Positions 1-11,655 of a stretch of 64,000 bases of DNA are shown here, piece after piece. Each line of letters starts with the position of its first letter. Within the stretch, counting starts at the first letter, position 1. Source of the stretch: Inia geoffrensis. Lineage: Eukaryota > Chordata > Mammalia > Artiodactyla > Iniidae. The position numbers were made by a program, and so were the translations under genes. Under the pieces are notes generated by a model. The model was not told the DNA's origin and did no database searches. It saw only the letters and a program-made list of their open reading frames with translations. The DNA is taken from NCBI GenBank assembly GCA_036417435.1, contig CM070899.1, positions 151,170,237 to 151,234,236 of the forward strand, in the 5' to 3' direction.

Positions 1-130
1 TGTCACAGAGCCCATAGTTACCCAGAAAAAGGGAGGAGCCCATCCTTCTCACCCACCCAGATATCAGGCTACTGCACTACTGCAATCCTCTCCCTCCCCA
101 ACCCTTTTCTGTATCGTCAGATTTTCAGTC
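1..130. other. Unassigned intergenic sequence
   Basis: Pyrimidine-rich single-copy-looking DNA upstream of the first SINE. No gene or recognised repeat is seen. Confidence 0.4.
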
Positions 131-247
131 CTTTTTTTTTTTGGCCATGCTGCGCTGCTTGCAGTATATTCCCCGACCAGGGATTGAACCCACGCCCTCA
201 GCAGTGAAAGTGCCAAGTCCTAGCCACTGGACCACCAGGGAATTCCC
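131..247 (-). repeat. tRNA-derived CHR-type SINE (short form), antisense
   Basis: A T-run is followed by ggccatgctgcgctgcttgc and ends in accaccagggaattcccc. Read on the minus strand it begins GGGAATTCCCTGGTGGTCCA, the usual start of tRNA(Glu)-derived artiodactyl/cetacean SINEs, and ends in A-rich sequence. Confidence 0.85.
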
Positions 248-258
248 CTTCACTCACT

Positions 259-475
259 TTTTTTTTTTTTTTTTTTTTTTTGCGGTACATGGGCCTCTCA
301 CTGTTGTGGCCTCTCCCGCTGCGGAGCACAGGCTCCGGACGCACAGGCTCAGCAGCCATGGCTCACGGGCCCAGCCGCTCCGCAGCATGTGGGATCCTCC
401 CAGACCAGGGCACAAACCTGCGTCCCCTGCATCGGCAGGCGGACTCTCAACCATTGCGCCACCAGGGAAGCCCCC
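259..475 (-). repeat. Young CHR-type SINE, antisense
   Basis: A run of about 24 T followed by tgcggtacatgggcctctca and ending ccaccagggaagccc. The minus-strand copy starts GGGCTTCCCTGGTGGCGCAA, the CHR-2-like consensus seen many times in this window. A flanking cactcactt is present on both sides as a short target-site duplication. Confidence 0.9.
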
Positions 476-528
476 ACTCACTTCTTGATCATTCCCAACC
501 ACATACATTGTAATGTCTCCTACCTTAA

Positions 529-532
<4 letters not shown>

Positions 533-570
<38 letters not shown>
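533..570. repeat. (CA)n microsatellite
   Basis: About 17 consecutive CA units followed by interrupted units; typical dinucleotide microsatellite. Confidence 0.95.
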
Positions 571-3090
571 ACACACACAAAACCTTTCCCTGGCTACCAC
601 CTCATTTCTCTGCTCTCCTTTATGAAAAATCTGTTGGCCGGTGAGAGCAGTGAGGTAGGTGTCATGGTCAGTGGGTGTGTGACAGAACTTGCAGAATGGG
701 AGAGAATGGTTTGAAAGTAACTACCAGAGGCAGTAGTGGAACATTCTTTTGAGAAATACTGCATTGCCAATACTCCTGATGGCAGACAGGATGGATGATA
801 GTTTATGAAAACAGATGGACCCTGGAGAATGAATTGAAAAGTGATTGACTAAAACTTCTGAAGAAGTTTTAGGAATACTTTAACCAATTAATTTTGCTTA
901 TATTCTTGTTTTCTTTCTTTCATATGTACAAGAGTGATAAATGATTTTTTAAAACTTATGTCTACATAAATCTAAAGGAGTTCTTTCATATATAAACCCC
1001 CCAAATTTGAAGTGATTAGAAAACACTGGGTTATTATAATTGGCTGAGTTTTTCTTTTAGTGTGACATAAAATAATAAAATCTCACTACCTATATTATCC
1101 TACAGTTGACAAACAATAAAAACTCAGATAAATGTTTACCTGCTCTATGAAACCTCTGCAAAATACTGTCTAGTACACAGTGAACACTCAATAACCTAGC
1201 TCTCACTATGACGATATCTTCCAGTGGGGGTGGGAGCGCAGTTTTCTAGTATCTAACTGGACAGACCAGTGCCTTAACCTTTTCTCTGGTAAGATTTAAA
1301 AAAAATTAAGGACATGTATATCTCTATTTTTCATCATGATTTTGCATTTGGCTCCAATTTTGGAGCACTTTAGTCCAAATATTCCACCACTGTCCACAGT
1401 GATGTGGAACATTTCCTCTACTGTTTATTTCACAGTATAGAAATAAGCATTTAGCAAGTTGCTGTTTTGATTGATATGTGACCTCTTTAAAATAGGAATC
1501 ATTTTACTTTTGTCACTACAAGAAAGGTGCTCAGCTGCTGAGTTTTCACTTAAATTAGTTAAGCAGTATGGCAAGGACGTTTTTTACTTTTATTTTAAAT
1601 AAAATGTCTTTTATTTTAAATAAAGAGACTTTGAATGTGTTTGGGCCACAAGCTCACCCCCCCTCTATTTCCCATTTATCACTAATGCCCACCATGTCTC
1701 ATTTCCTTTACCTGTCTGGTGCCTAAAGGCATCCAAATTTTCCAGCAATGATAAAATGCTTCTCTCACACTCTCACCCTTCCCAGTCTTGTGTGAGGATG
1801 GCATATCTGGAAATCCCAGCTCACTGTGATGGTTTCCTTTTGGATGGTTTCTTCTTTTGGAAATACTAAACATTCAGTTTAGCATTGAACTGTCTCTTAA
1901 GCATTCTGTGTATTTTTGTTTTTAATTCCTCCTAGGGAAAAATATTATTCTTCCTTTACATCCATTCCTCAATTCCACTAACAGTAGGCAGATAGGCAAT
2001 AACTTTTCGTTAACTAAATAAAAGGGTAGAAGGCAGGGGGAGAAACAAATATTAAATAAACAAACAATCTTTAAGGGAGATTGTTGAATGGAGAGGGAAG
2101 AAGAAATGCGGATTAAATAGCCAGATCCTGTCACTGTTTTCAGTGAAGACCTAACCAATCAACTTTACTCTTAAATGTATTCTAAGTCCCTCCTTATGAA
2201 GCTGGTTTTTCAATCTAGGTTGCAAGCATTGCGCCCCGGGAATCTGCTTTCTGGAATCTGAATTTGATTCCATTTGTGGTTCTGCTGTGTATAAAATCAT
2301 GGCGGAGATTCTTCAATTGCTCTGAGGTTCAGTTTCCTCTGTTTATAAAAGCATGAGTTTAATAGTAACTCTTTAGAAGCTTACTTTGGCGAATAGGGAG
2401 CAAAATCCTGTCCCAGGGCCTTTGCATTTGCTGTTCCCTCTTCCTGAAACCCTCTTCTCCCAGATGTCCACAGTGCTTCTCTCCCTATCCTGCATACTCC
2501 TACCTACTTCATATTCTTTTTTCCACTTAATTCTTCTCCAAAGATTTTATCACCACCTAACATATTATATTTTTTACTTATTTGTTTGGCTCCCCTTATT
2601 GGAATGTAATCTTCCCAGGGGAAGTATAGTTAGCTCTTTTGTTCCCTGTAATGACTATTTGTTGAATGATGAACAACACAACAGGTGTGTACAGTTTTAG
2701 TAAGCACCTGACACATTAAGAATAAAAAATGTTTGTGAGTCTAAAATGACAGTCGGTGGATCAGGAAAAGTCCATGAATAAAATAAACTGACAATCTACG
2801 AAGTATCATTGGTGGTCTTTCTTGAAACAGCTGGTTCAGAGAATCTCAGGATTGGAAGGATATTTAAAGGTAGGCCAGTCCTAGCAGAGAGTTTAAATTC
2901 TCCTCTGCTGTTAGAACCAATAATAGGGATTTCTCCCATCTAGAGTCACAAGCTTCTCTACAATTGAGGATTCTTCTATTTGCAACAAAAGGATCCTTTT
3001 CATTAAGAATATTCCCCCCTCCTCGAATGTAAAAGTAAAATAAAAATATAGAACTTTAGAAAATTAAAAGAAAAAAAAAACTTTTAAAAA
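571..3090. other. Upstream intergenic DNA with old MIR/L2-like debris
   Basis: No gene is supported. A stretch near 2,255-2,385 (tcagtttcctctgtttataa) resembles an ancient MIR. The stretch near 2,400-2,700 (cagggcctttgcatttgctg) resembles the widespread L2-type repeat. The rest is AT-rich and unassigned. Open frames here are short and show no family similarity. Confidence 0.5.
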
Positions 3091-3100
3091 TCACCATCTC

Positions 3101-3308
3101 GGGCTTCCCTGGTGGCGCAGTGGTTGAGAGTCCGCCTGCCAATGCAGGGGACACGGGTTTGTGCCCCGGTCTGGGAAGATCCCACATGCCGCGGAGCGGC
3201 TGGGCCCGTGAGCCATGGCCGCTGAGCCTGCGCGTCCGGAGCCTGTGCTCCGCAACAGGAGAGGCAACAACAGTGAGAGGCCCGCGTACCGGAAAAAAAA
3301 AAAAAAAA
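3101..3308 (+). repeat. Young CHR-type SINE, sense, with 11-bp target-site duplication
   Basis: Starts gggcttccctggtggcgcag and ends gcgtaccgg plus an A tail. The direct repeat tcaccatctcg flanks it at 3091-3101 and 3309-3319. The body is close to the consensus formed by the other copies here, which suggests a fairly recent insertion. Confidence 0.93.
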
Positions 3309-3319
3309 TCACCATCTCG

Positions 3320-3679
3320 TTACCCAGATACAATTAAACACAACTTTCAGTACACAGTATTATCTTAACAGTTTAAAAATATACACATAGGCAGATAGAA
3401 AATTTGGGGATCTCATTGCATGTGCGGTTTTGCAGTTTTTTCCATCTAACATTACATATAAAAACATTACTTTGAAAAGCTGCACGATACTCCCTTTGGG
3501 GGTGCAGCATACCTTATTTAATCATTCCCAAGCTGTTGCCTTTTTTTTCTCAAGTTAAACTTTTATCCTGATCTTCGATTACCTTCTTCAAGAGAAACGC
3601 TTAGAAATTAATTACTTGGGCAAAGGAAGTGAACTTTTAATTTTTAATATTTTTTTCTTAAATTACAGAAAATTTAAGT
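3320..3679. other. Unassigned sequence upstream of the promoter
   Basis: AT-rich, probably degraded LINE sequence; no gene or clear repeat family recognised. Confidence 0.4.
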
Positions 3680-4215
3680 CTTCGCCATCAGATCCCGCTC
3701 CATAGGACGTCTAGGGTGGCTTTAAACCAGTTCGATTCAAACCACCCCAAATTCTCTTCCCCTACTATTTTCAAGGTCTTAGTAAACCTCTTCCAGTACC
3801 ATCGCACGGCCCCAGTGCTCCTTCGGAAAAGAGAAACTTAAAGCCACAGGCCCCCAGCACCGCCTCTTTAAATTTTAAAACGAAGGCCCAGGCCAATGAA
3901 CGTTAAGTTTCTCCCGGAACACAGCGTCCCGCCCGCCGTCCCTCAGTCCACCAATCAAGCAGGGCTCTCCTCCATCACCCTTCCAATCAGAGTCAAGGAT
4001 GAAAGGTGCTCACTTATCTTACGTAAGGCAAGCGACCAATGGGAGCTGACCTTGGGGGTTAGCTCCGCCAATGCCAGCAGCCCTTGGAGAGCGCGGGAGG
4101 CTTTCGACCAGAGTCCGTGAGAGAAGCGGAGAATGGCGCTGGTTCTTTGAAGCGAGGGTCTTCTAGAGAGCTGCGCTGGCCCCGGCTCTAACCCTGAGGC
4201 GGCTTCGCGGCCGAC
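3680..4215 (+). promoter_or_regulatory. TICRR: TICRR promoter / CpG-rich 5' region with five CCAAT boxes and a CHR element
   Basis: The region is GC-rich with frequent CpG and leads directly into exon 1. CCAAT on the + strand occurs at 3893, 3951, 3983, 4036 and 4068, two neighbouring pairs being exactly 32 bp apart. TTTGAA, the canonical cell-cycle homology region, lies at 4146-4151, 75 bp downstream of the last CCAAT; a GGCGC lies a few bases before it. No TATA box is evident. Multiple CCAAT boxes about three helical turns apart plus a CHR is the known layout of NF-Y and DREAM/MuvB-B-MYB regulated cell-cycle promoters. The transcription start and 5' UTR length cannot be read from the sequence but should lie around 4,090-4,170. 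Confidence 0.75.
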
Positions 4216-4878
4216 ATGGCCCGCTGTCACAACGTAATGCTGCTGCTGGACACCGCGGGAGGCGCCGCTGGTGAGAGCCCGGTCCGGCGGGTCACCCTGC
4301 GCCTCCTCACCTACCTGAGTTGCAGGTTCGGCCTAGCCAGGGTCCGCTGGGCCTTCAGGTTCTTTGACTCTCAGGGTGCGCGGAGCCGGTCTTCCCGCGT
4401 GTCTGACTTCCGCGAGCTGGGGGTCCGCTCCTGGGAGGACTTTGAGGAGGAGCTGGAGGCCAGGCTCGGGGATGGCGCCCACGGCGCCCACCTGCCGGGC
4501 CCGGCGCCCAGGGCCACCCACACGCACAGTGCCCTTATGGAGACGCTGCTAGACTATCAGTGGGACCGGCCCGAGATCACATCGCCCACGAAGCCGATTC
4601 TGCGTAGCAGCGGGAGGAGACTGCTGGACGTGGAGGGCGAGGCCAAGGAGACCCAGTCTGCGCTCGGCGGCTTTGTGAACGCTGTCTTCCTCCTAGCCCC
4701 CTGTCCGCATTCGCAGAGGGAGCTGCTGCAGTTCGTGTCCGGGTGCGAGGCCCAGGCCCAGCGCCTGCCGCCTACTCCTAAGCAGGTGATGGACAAGTTG
4801 CTGCCCAAGAGAGTCCAGGAAGTCATGATAACCCGAAAAATCACCTTGTACTGGGTGGATACCACCGAGTGGCCTAAG
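4216..4878 (+). CDS. TICRR: TICRR coding exon 1 (residues 1-221)
   Basis: The exon opens with [19 protein letters not shown] and ends TTEWPK before a GTAAGA donor at 4879. It is GC-rich (CpG-island exon) and encodes the N-terminal globular, von Willebrand A-like part of Treslin. It is in phase 0 at its 3' end and joins exon 2 (LWESPDH). The open frame runs 30 nt past the donor, which is intron read-through, not protein. Confidence 0.97.
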
Positions 4879-7800
4879 GTAAGATTACACAGCGAACTCA
4901 GATTTTAGTACGTGGCGCTGGTGCTGATGAACCAGAACTTGAGAGCGTCTGCAGAGCAGCCCGTGGGCCCAGAGTGAGACTAACATGACCAACAGGTGTC
5001 CCTTCAGAAGGAAAGTTCTGGGGTCACAAAGAGGGACATTCATCACAACGGGATAGGTAGGTTCTCGGTACCTGCTGAGTCAACGCGTTTGAGGTCCTTC
5101 ACAATTTGGGCCCTATCTGTCTTCCCAGACTTAAATCTTTCCTACACACGACCCTTATTCCAGACTGTTGAAACAGTTTAATTGGCCAACAGGCCTTGAC
5201 GGCTTGTTTTGTCTTAGCAGTGAAACACCACTGCTCTCTCTTCTGTGCCAGTTTAAATCACACTCATTCTTTAGGGCTTTTGCCCACATGGCAACTACTC
5301 AATCTCAACTTCTGAATTTCCAAACACTTTTGTGGCACTTACCCTTTCTCCATTATATGTTTCAGTCGTGCAGTCCCTCACCTTCCATCTAGCCTAGAAA
5401 TAACCTCAGAGGTAGGCACACACATCTCTGTATCTCCTGCAGATGTGTTGTTGCTTGTTATAGGTGTTCAGAAAATATTTGTTGACCAAATGAACAAATT
5501 CTTATGTACTTACAGTCCTAAATGGCTAATTTGGATTTTCGTTGAGGCAGTGGAGCCCCTGCTCCAGTGATAAGTATAAATTTCTACCTCCATCATTTTC
5601 TTCCTGTCACTTCACTTTGTCAATAAATAACTTCATTTGAGGAGCCACTACACTGAGTACCGACTACATTGTTTTAGCTGCTGGGGATGCGGTGGTCAGC
5701 AAAGTGGAGTTTACCTTCTGGGGGACGATATAGTAGACAGGTATGGTTAACAGATTAAACAGATAAACAAGTTAATAGGATTTCAAATAATGCTCTCAAA
5801 AAAATAAAGCTGAGTAAGGGGCTGACGGTGGGGCAGAGGAAGTAGAAGCAGGAGACAGTTGTAAGTAGGGTCGTAGTCAGGGAAGGCCTTTTTGAACAGA
5901 AAACTGAATGGTGAAGGAGGAGGATAGTGAAGGTTGGGCAAGAACTTTCCAGGCAAAGAGAAGAGCCAGTGTAAAGATTTGAGCTGGAAATGAGCCTAGT
6001 TTGTTTCAGAAACAAAAAGGCAAGGAATGCTGAAAACTAGTAGGCAAGGGCAAGCACAGTAGGAGAGGAAGTTAGAAGGTAGCAGAGGCATATCTGTAGG
6101 GCCAAGGTAGTAAATTCGGATTTTGTTCTAATAGTTGGGAAAGTGGCTTAACCAGGTGAAAGATGTGATTGCATCTGTTGGAAACATATGTCACTAAAGT
6201 AGGGGTGGGTTAAATTGCAAGGTTGCAAATGCGAAATGAGCAGATACTTAACACAAGTAGTGATGTAGTGGGTTAAAATTTCCAAATTGCTTTCACATGC
6301 AAAGCCAAAGGAAGACTTAGCAGATGCAATGTAAGGCAGCAGTGGCTGGTCAAAAGAAAAGGAAAAGGCAAAAGTGTTTAAGGGAATGGTAAACATTGAC
6401 GGAGAAAATGGAATCCTAAAACTTTGTTTAAGGCAGAAAATCAGGTGTTGGACACAATACACTACAAATAAGGGCTCAATTTGGGATAGTTGATATTAAA
6501 TCACATCAAAGACTTTATGCTGGAATTGTATTTTATCAAATATCGGCTAGAAATAAGTCTTAGCAGATTGGGCTTGGAGATTCTTTTTCTCTTTTCTGAA
6601 TGGCATTAAAATAAGTAGGTTGACAGGATATTTTTAAAGATTCTTCCAGTTCGCACATCCCATCATCTGTGGAGATGGGTCTTCTCTGAGGCTTCTTATA
6701 TCTGTTATGTTATTTCCCATAAGAAAAAGCCCATCAGATAATCTTAAGCTTTTCTGGAATTTTTTTTCTGGTGTAAATCTGTCTTTTCCTGTTCAAAAGC
6801 CTCTGCCTGGCTGCACTGTGGAGGCAAAAGGGAGACTTAGGTTCTGTCCTTGGGGAGCTCTCACTATGAGGGTAGAGAGAAGAGAAGAGAAATTCCAGGG
6901 TCTGCCATGTGGAGCTTACAGTCTGGGAAGTAAAACTGGGAGAAACAGACTCGGAGGAGGGAATCCAAGCACACAGAACTCTTGCAAAGATATAGGATAG
7001 AATGGAGCATAAGAGACCTCTCTCACATTTTCTACTTTATGCTAACCCTGATTTACTCAACAGATACCTGTTGTTGAACAAACTGCGAGGTATGCTGAGT
7101 ACAGGGTGCACCATTAGTGAGCCAGACGGATGTGGTCCCTGCTGTCTTGGAGCTTATAGTCTTGTGGACATTTATAAATCCCTAAATTTGAAACTACCAC
7201 TAGGATTTGTCTGTTACTTAGCCCATGATGTACATAAAAAAGAAAAATGTAGCCATAAATCTATATACTGGTTGTGGGTTTTTTTTTTTTATCATGTTCA
7301 TATATTTTTAATCAAAGCTTATGTCCTTTTCAGCTCCTTTTAAAGTTTTACTTTTCATTTGCCAAGCAATTTTTTTTTCCTGGCTGGTCCTCTGACTGAA
7401 ATAATTTCAACAAATTTTCTGTTTCCCTTTGGCAGAAAATCCTAATCAGGATCTATGATAGTTGAACTGGCTTACCATTCTCCCCCTTGGCAGTGAGCAC
7501 AGGTGTGGATATATGGGTGGTAACATCAAATACTAATTGATTAATCTATCACAGCATTTTCCAAACTGATGGGCATAACCAAAACAAAAGTTTGGCAGTA
7601 CATTACTTATCTTCACTACATGTGATAGTTTCTGTTGTGCTCTGATATTTTCTTTCCTGGTTTTTTTCTTTAACACTGATCTTAAATCATTCAGTTGATT
7701 CATCATAGGGTCCATCCAAGTTCATTAGGATCACCATCCTCATTTTAAAAGCACTACCCAAGAGAGTCGTGGGTTCTTAGACTGGACTATCATTGCCTTG

Positions 7801-10800
7801 CTGTGAACTTGGGCACCCTTTGAACTTCAGTATAATGGAAAGTTTGGAGAGGACCTAGAAGACCCTTCTAGTTCTGATTTTTCAGATTCACATAGCAATT
7901 TGTGGTTCACAGTTGTCAGCTCACCTGTGGAGTAGGCAAAGCAGCATGATCAATGTATTCTAGGGTAGGTGCGCCTTTATGTTCCTATAGTACCTGCATA
8001 TTGTCATGGTACATTGTGATTCTGAGCTAAATATTTCATGTTATTGCTTTTTTACTCACCCCACCCTTGACTTTAAGATCATAGAAGACAGGGACTATGT
8101 CTTGCTAGTTCGTGGTATCATCATCCTGGGTCCTTGGACTCTTTAATCAATAGAAATTGATAAAAGGCCAGATGAGAAATTCAGGCAAGGCTTTACTGGG
8201 ACTCATGCTGCACAAGGGAGCAAGAACAAGAAACAGGGGTCCTTCCTACTCCCCAGAGAAGGGCGGGGGCCTGGTTCCTTAAATGGGGGTGTAGTAGGAG
8301 CAGATTGGTGGGCTGGGCAGGAGGCATAGCCTAGGTCGTCTGTGCACCCCCTTGGTGCTGTGTGTAGGGATCATGCCCAGTACCCTGCTTTTGCTCTCAG
8401 CACCTCAGAAATGGCAGTTGATTTGTGGCCTTTTTGTATCCTATTGTTCATAATTGCCCTGACTACATGCAGTTACTTTTAGTCCCTTATAGTTTCTTTG
8501 TATTCGTTTGTCCAGGTGCAAGCACTCCAATAAAGGGTCCCATGTCCCAGCCTATCTCAATGGCACACAAAGGTTCCTCACTAAAAGTTTGCTGAAAGAA
8601 GGTTGGATGAAGAGTCAGCTATGTGTGAAGGAGTGAGGAATGGCTTTTACAGAGACAGCAGGGTTTGAGCTAGATAATGAAGTATAATAAGCATCCAGTT
8701 GGTGAAGATGGAAGGGGAATATACAGCAAACAGAACCAGCAAAAACATGGAAGCATTGTAAAATGTGGCATGTTCAGGAAACAGCAAATGGTTCAGTGTG
8801 CCTGGAAGGTAGGGATGGGTGAGGGAAGGATAATGTGTTTGGAAATATTGTTTAGAGCTGGGTTGTAAAGGGCTTTATGGCTATACTGTAGGGCAGTGGG
8901 AAGCCCTTCAGAGTTTTTACAGAAGTAGCATGATTGGATATGTAGTTTTGAAGAATACTTCTTAAAACAAAGGAAAGATTGGAGGCAGAGCACAGACTCT
9001 GTCAACTTCAGAGTCCAGACTTTAGTGAAAACACTGAAGATAGAACTGAGAAGACCTGTTTGGTCTCCACACAGACCCATGGGTGTGGGCAGGGTGGGTG
9101 AGTCTGTGGTGATCACCCTCTAAGGGAGGTGCTCCTGCCTCTCCTGTGACACTTGGCCCATGTTGTGTTGTGGAGGACATGATTTTTTTAAATTAATGTG
9201 TAGTGACTTTGCATTCCTTCTAACGTTTTATGATTTATCCCTCGTGAGTTGCATCACTTCTGTTCCTTGACAGAAGATAGAATTGAAGTGCTGTTTTCAC
9301 TAAATAGGTGCTTTCTTGAAGGCATATTATATAGCAGTTATTCAAGGCATATTATATAGCAGTTATGCAAGTAATGGGATGCTGGCCATTATTTGTGTTT
9401 GGTTCAACAAATACATTAATTGTGTAATTTGATCCTTTAATGTACATATCAACTTTACTTTCTCCTGATTTCCCTTAGCTTTATGAATGCCTAACTTACA
9501 ATAACCCAAGATTCTTTGTAACTTTTATTTTAGTTGTGGGAATCTCCAGACCACCTTGGGTACTGGACAGTATGTGAACTGCTCCACCATGTAGGAGGCA
9601 CTGTCTTGCCATTTGAAACTTTCAGCCAGGATTTTACTAAAGCTGGGGAAACACTGCTTGGTAGTGAAAGAAAGCTGTCAAGGGAACCTCACCTCTCTTC
9701 GTGGATTTCAACTCTGCCCACTGATTCCACTTTAAACTGTTTGCTCTATAATTCTCCTGAGTATGAAGCCTCATTTCCACGGGTGGAAGGAACATTATTT
9801 TTCCCTGTTGAAGGTAAGCAAATAATACTTGGGGTAGGGGTGGGGGAGGAGTGGTGATGGGGTGGTTGGTCTGGGTTTCATTCATTTCTGCAAGGCAGGC
9901 CCATGAATTCTTTAGAATTTAGAATTTCCAGCAGCCTAGGCATTCTACTAACGCTTGTCATTGAAAGATATCTAAGCAAAATCAGAGATTCCACAGGAAA
10001 GGACTGAAGTTTGGTACAACTGTAAGTCCATGTAAAAACGACAAGTGAATGTTTTTAAAGAGTTTCTCAACTTTTTGCAAAGAAGGATAATATTGTTCAG
10101 GTGCCCAAGCAAATGGGTAGTAAGGTTTCACTGCTTCATAAAAGAGATTGATAAATTGAAGATCATAGAAAATCAGTGATTGACTCAGAGAAGAAATAAC
10201 AAATTAGTCAATTGAAGCAGAAAATGGTGCCTGGTACCAGGAAGAGCCAGCATGTTGGAATCTTCATAAATTTGCTTTATCATATGATTTGCTATATAGT
10301 GAATCTAATTTCTGAATCATTATGTAGTCACATAAATAATACCATATAGGGATATGTACATAAAACTATATTATACACTATGGACAATTTAAGGAAATTT
10401 CAAGAGTAGTTTTGAAACTTTCAGCCAGGATTTTACTAAAGCTGGGGAAACACTGCTTGGTAGTGAAAGAAAGATGTTAATGGAACCTCATCTTTCTTCA
10501 TGGAAAGCAGTTTTGTCTTACATGGTCTTTAGAATTTAAACTCGTAAGATAGGATGCTCTGTATTTTATGGATTTAAGAAGCAGTGGGTTTTGTGTGTGT
10601 GTGTATTGCTTGAATACTTATTTCTAAGTCATAATTATTGAGAAGTTCCGAAATCAAGTCACACCATTGTAATTCCAGTCCTTAACAGCTTTTCCTATAG
10701 AACTGAATGAACTTAACTATGATAGCAGTAGAATGAGGGTTGAAGTGTGAACTAAGTGACAATACTAGTACCTTGGCTGGCAATCTAATTTTTTTTCTTA

Positions 10801-11622
10801 CTATTAAATCTCTTATTAGGAGCCACTTCTTATATTAGAATTTCAATGTTCTTTATTTCTAACAGGCAAAGAGATTCAAGAAACATGGACAGTTACTCTA
10901 GAGCCCTTGGCCGTACATCAGAGACATTTTCAGAAACCAGTCAGAATTTTTCTAAAAGGCACAGTGACCCAGTGGTCCCTCCCAACAAGCTGCACTTTGG
11001 GCACTGATAGCTGGATGCTACAAAGTCCAGAGGGTAACAAATCAACTCAAAGAATGTTATTTCAGCAGCTGGTAAACAGGCTGACTGCTGAAGAGTTACA
11101 TCTGGTAGGTATCTTCCACGTGGCAAGTTATTCTGATCTAATAACACACTGGTAAAGTGAAATAAGTGCATTTATGAAATGCCAAGGAGTGCCCTGCATA
11201 ATACAGTCTCAGTGAAACAGATGATATCTTTGCAAGTATTATAGCATCGTGACAATGCTCATTAGTGAAGAAACAGCTTATAAAAATTGCATGTACCTTG
11301 AATCCAATTAAACCAAATTATATTCACATAGGGAAGAGGCAGTGAGCCAAATGGAATGATTGTATTAGGGCAGTGAAGTGATGGGTGGTTTCTCATTTTT
11401 TAAATGTTGCATTATGTATTTATTACTTTTATGTAATAAATATATTTCATTTTTTAGAATAATTCAACATTGTAAAATTGGATATCCTAGTGTCCAGTAG
11501 TTATACAAATTTAGTAATGTCTTCTGAAAAGGAATACATACATACCCAGATTTGATATAAATTTAGTAATGTCTTCTGAAAAGGAATACATACACACCCA
11601 GATTTGATATAAAGGTGATGCT

Positions 11623-11655
<33 letters not shown>

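Noticed and set aside
3101..3308. tRNA-like A and B boxes in the SINEs as tRNA genes
   Set aside because: The tRNA-related parts belong to dispersed SINEs with A tails and target-site duplications; no complete cloverleaf with an intact anticodon arm was identified.
4253..4865. Overlapping minus-strand frames within exon 1 and exon 20
   Set aside because: They are composition shadows in GC-rich coding exons, without start context or similarity to any family I know.
8110..8560. A complete endogenous retrovirus in intron 1
   Set aside because: Only one LTR-like block is seen; no gag, pol or env frames or second LTR flank it.
10411..10504. The exon 2 copy as a genuine extra coding exon
   Set aside because: No pyrimidine-rich acceptor immediately before it and no good donor after it; human Treslin as remembered has no repeated segment. 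Kept only as a duplication.
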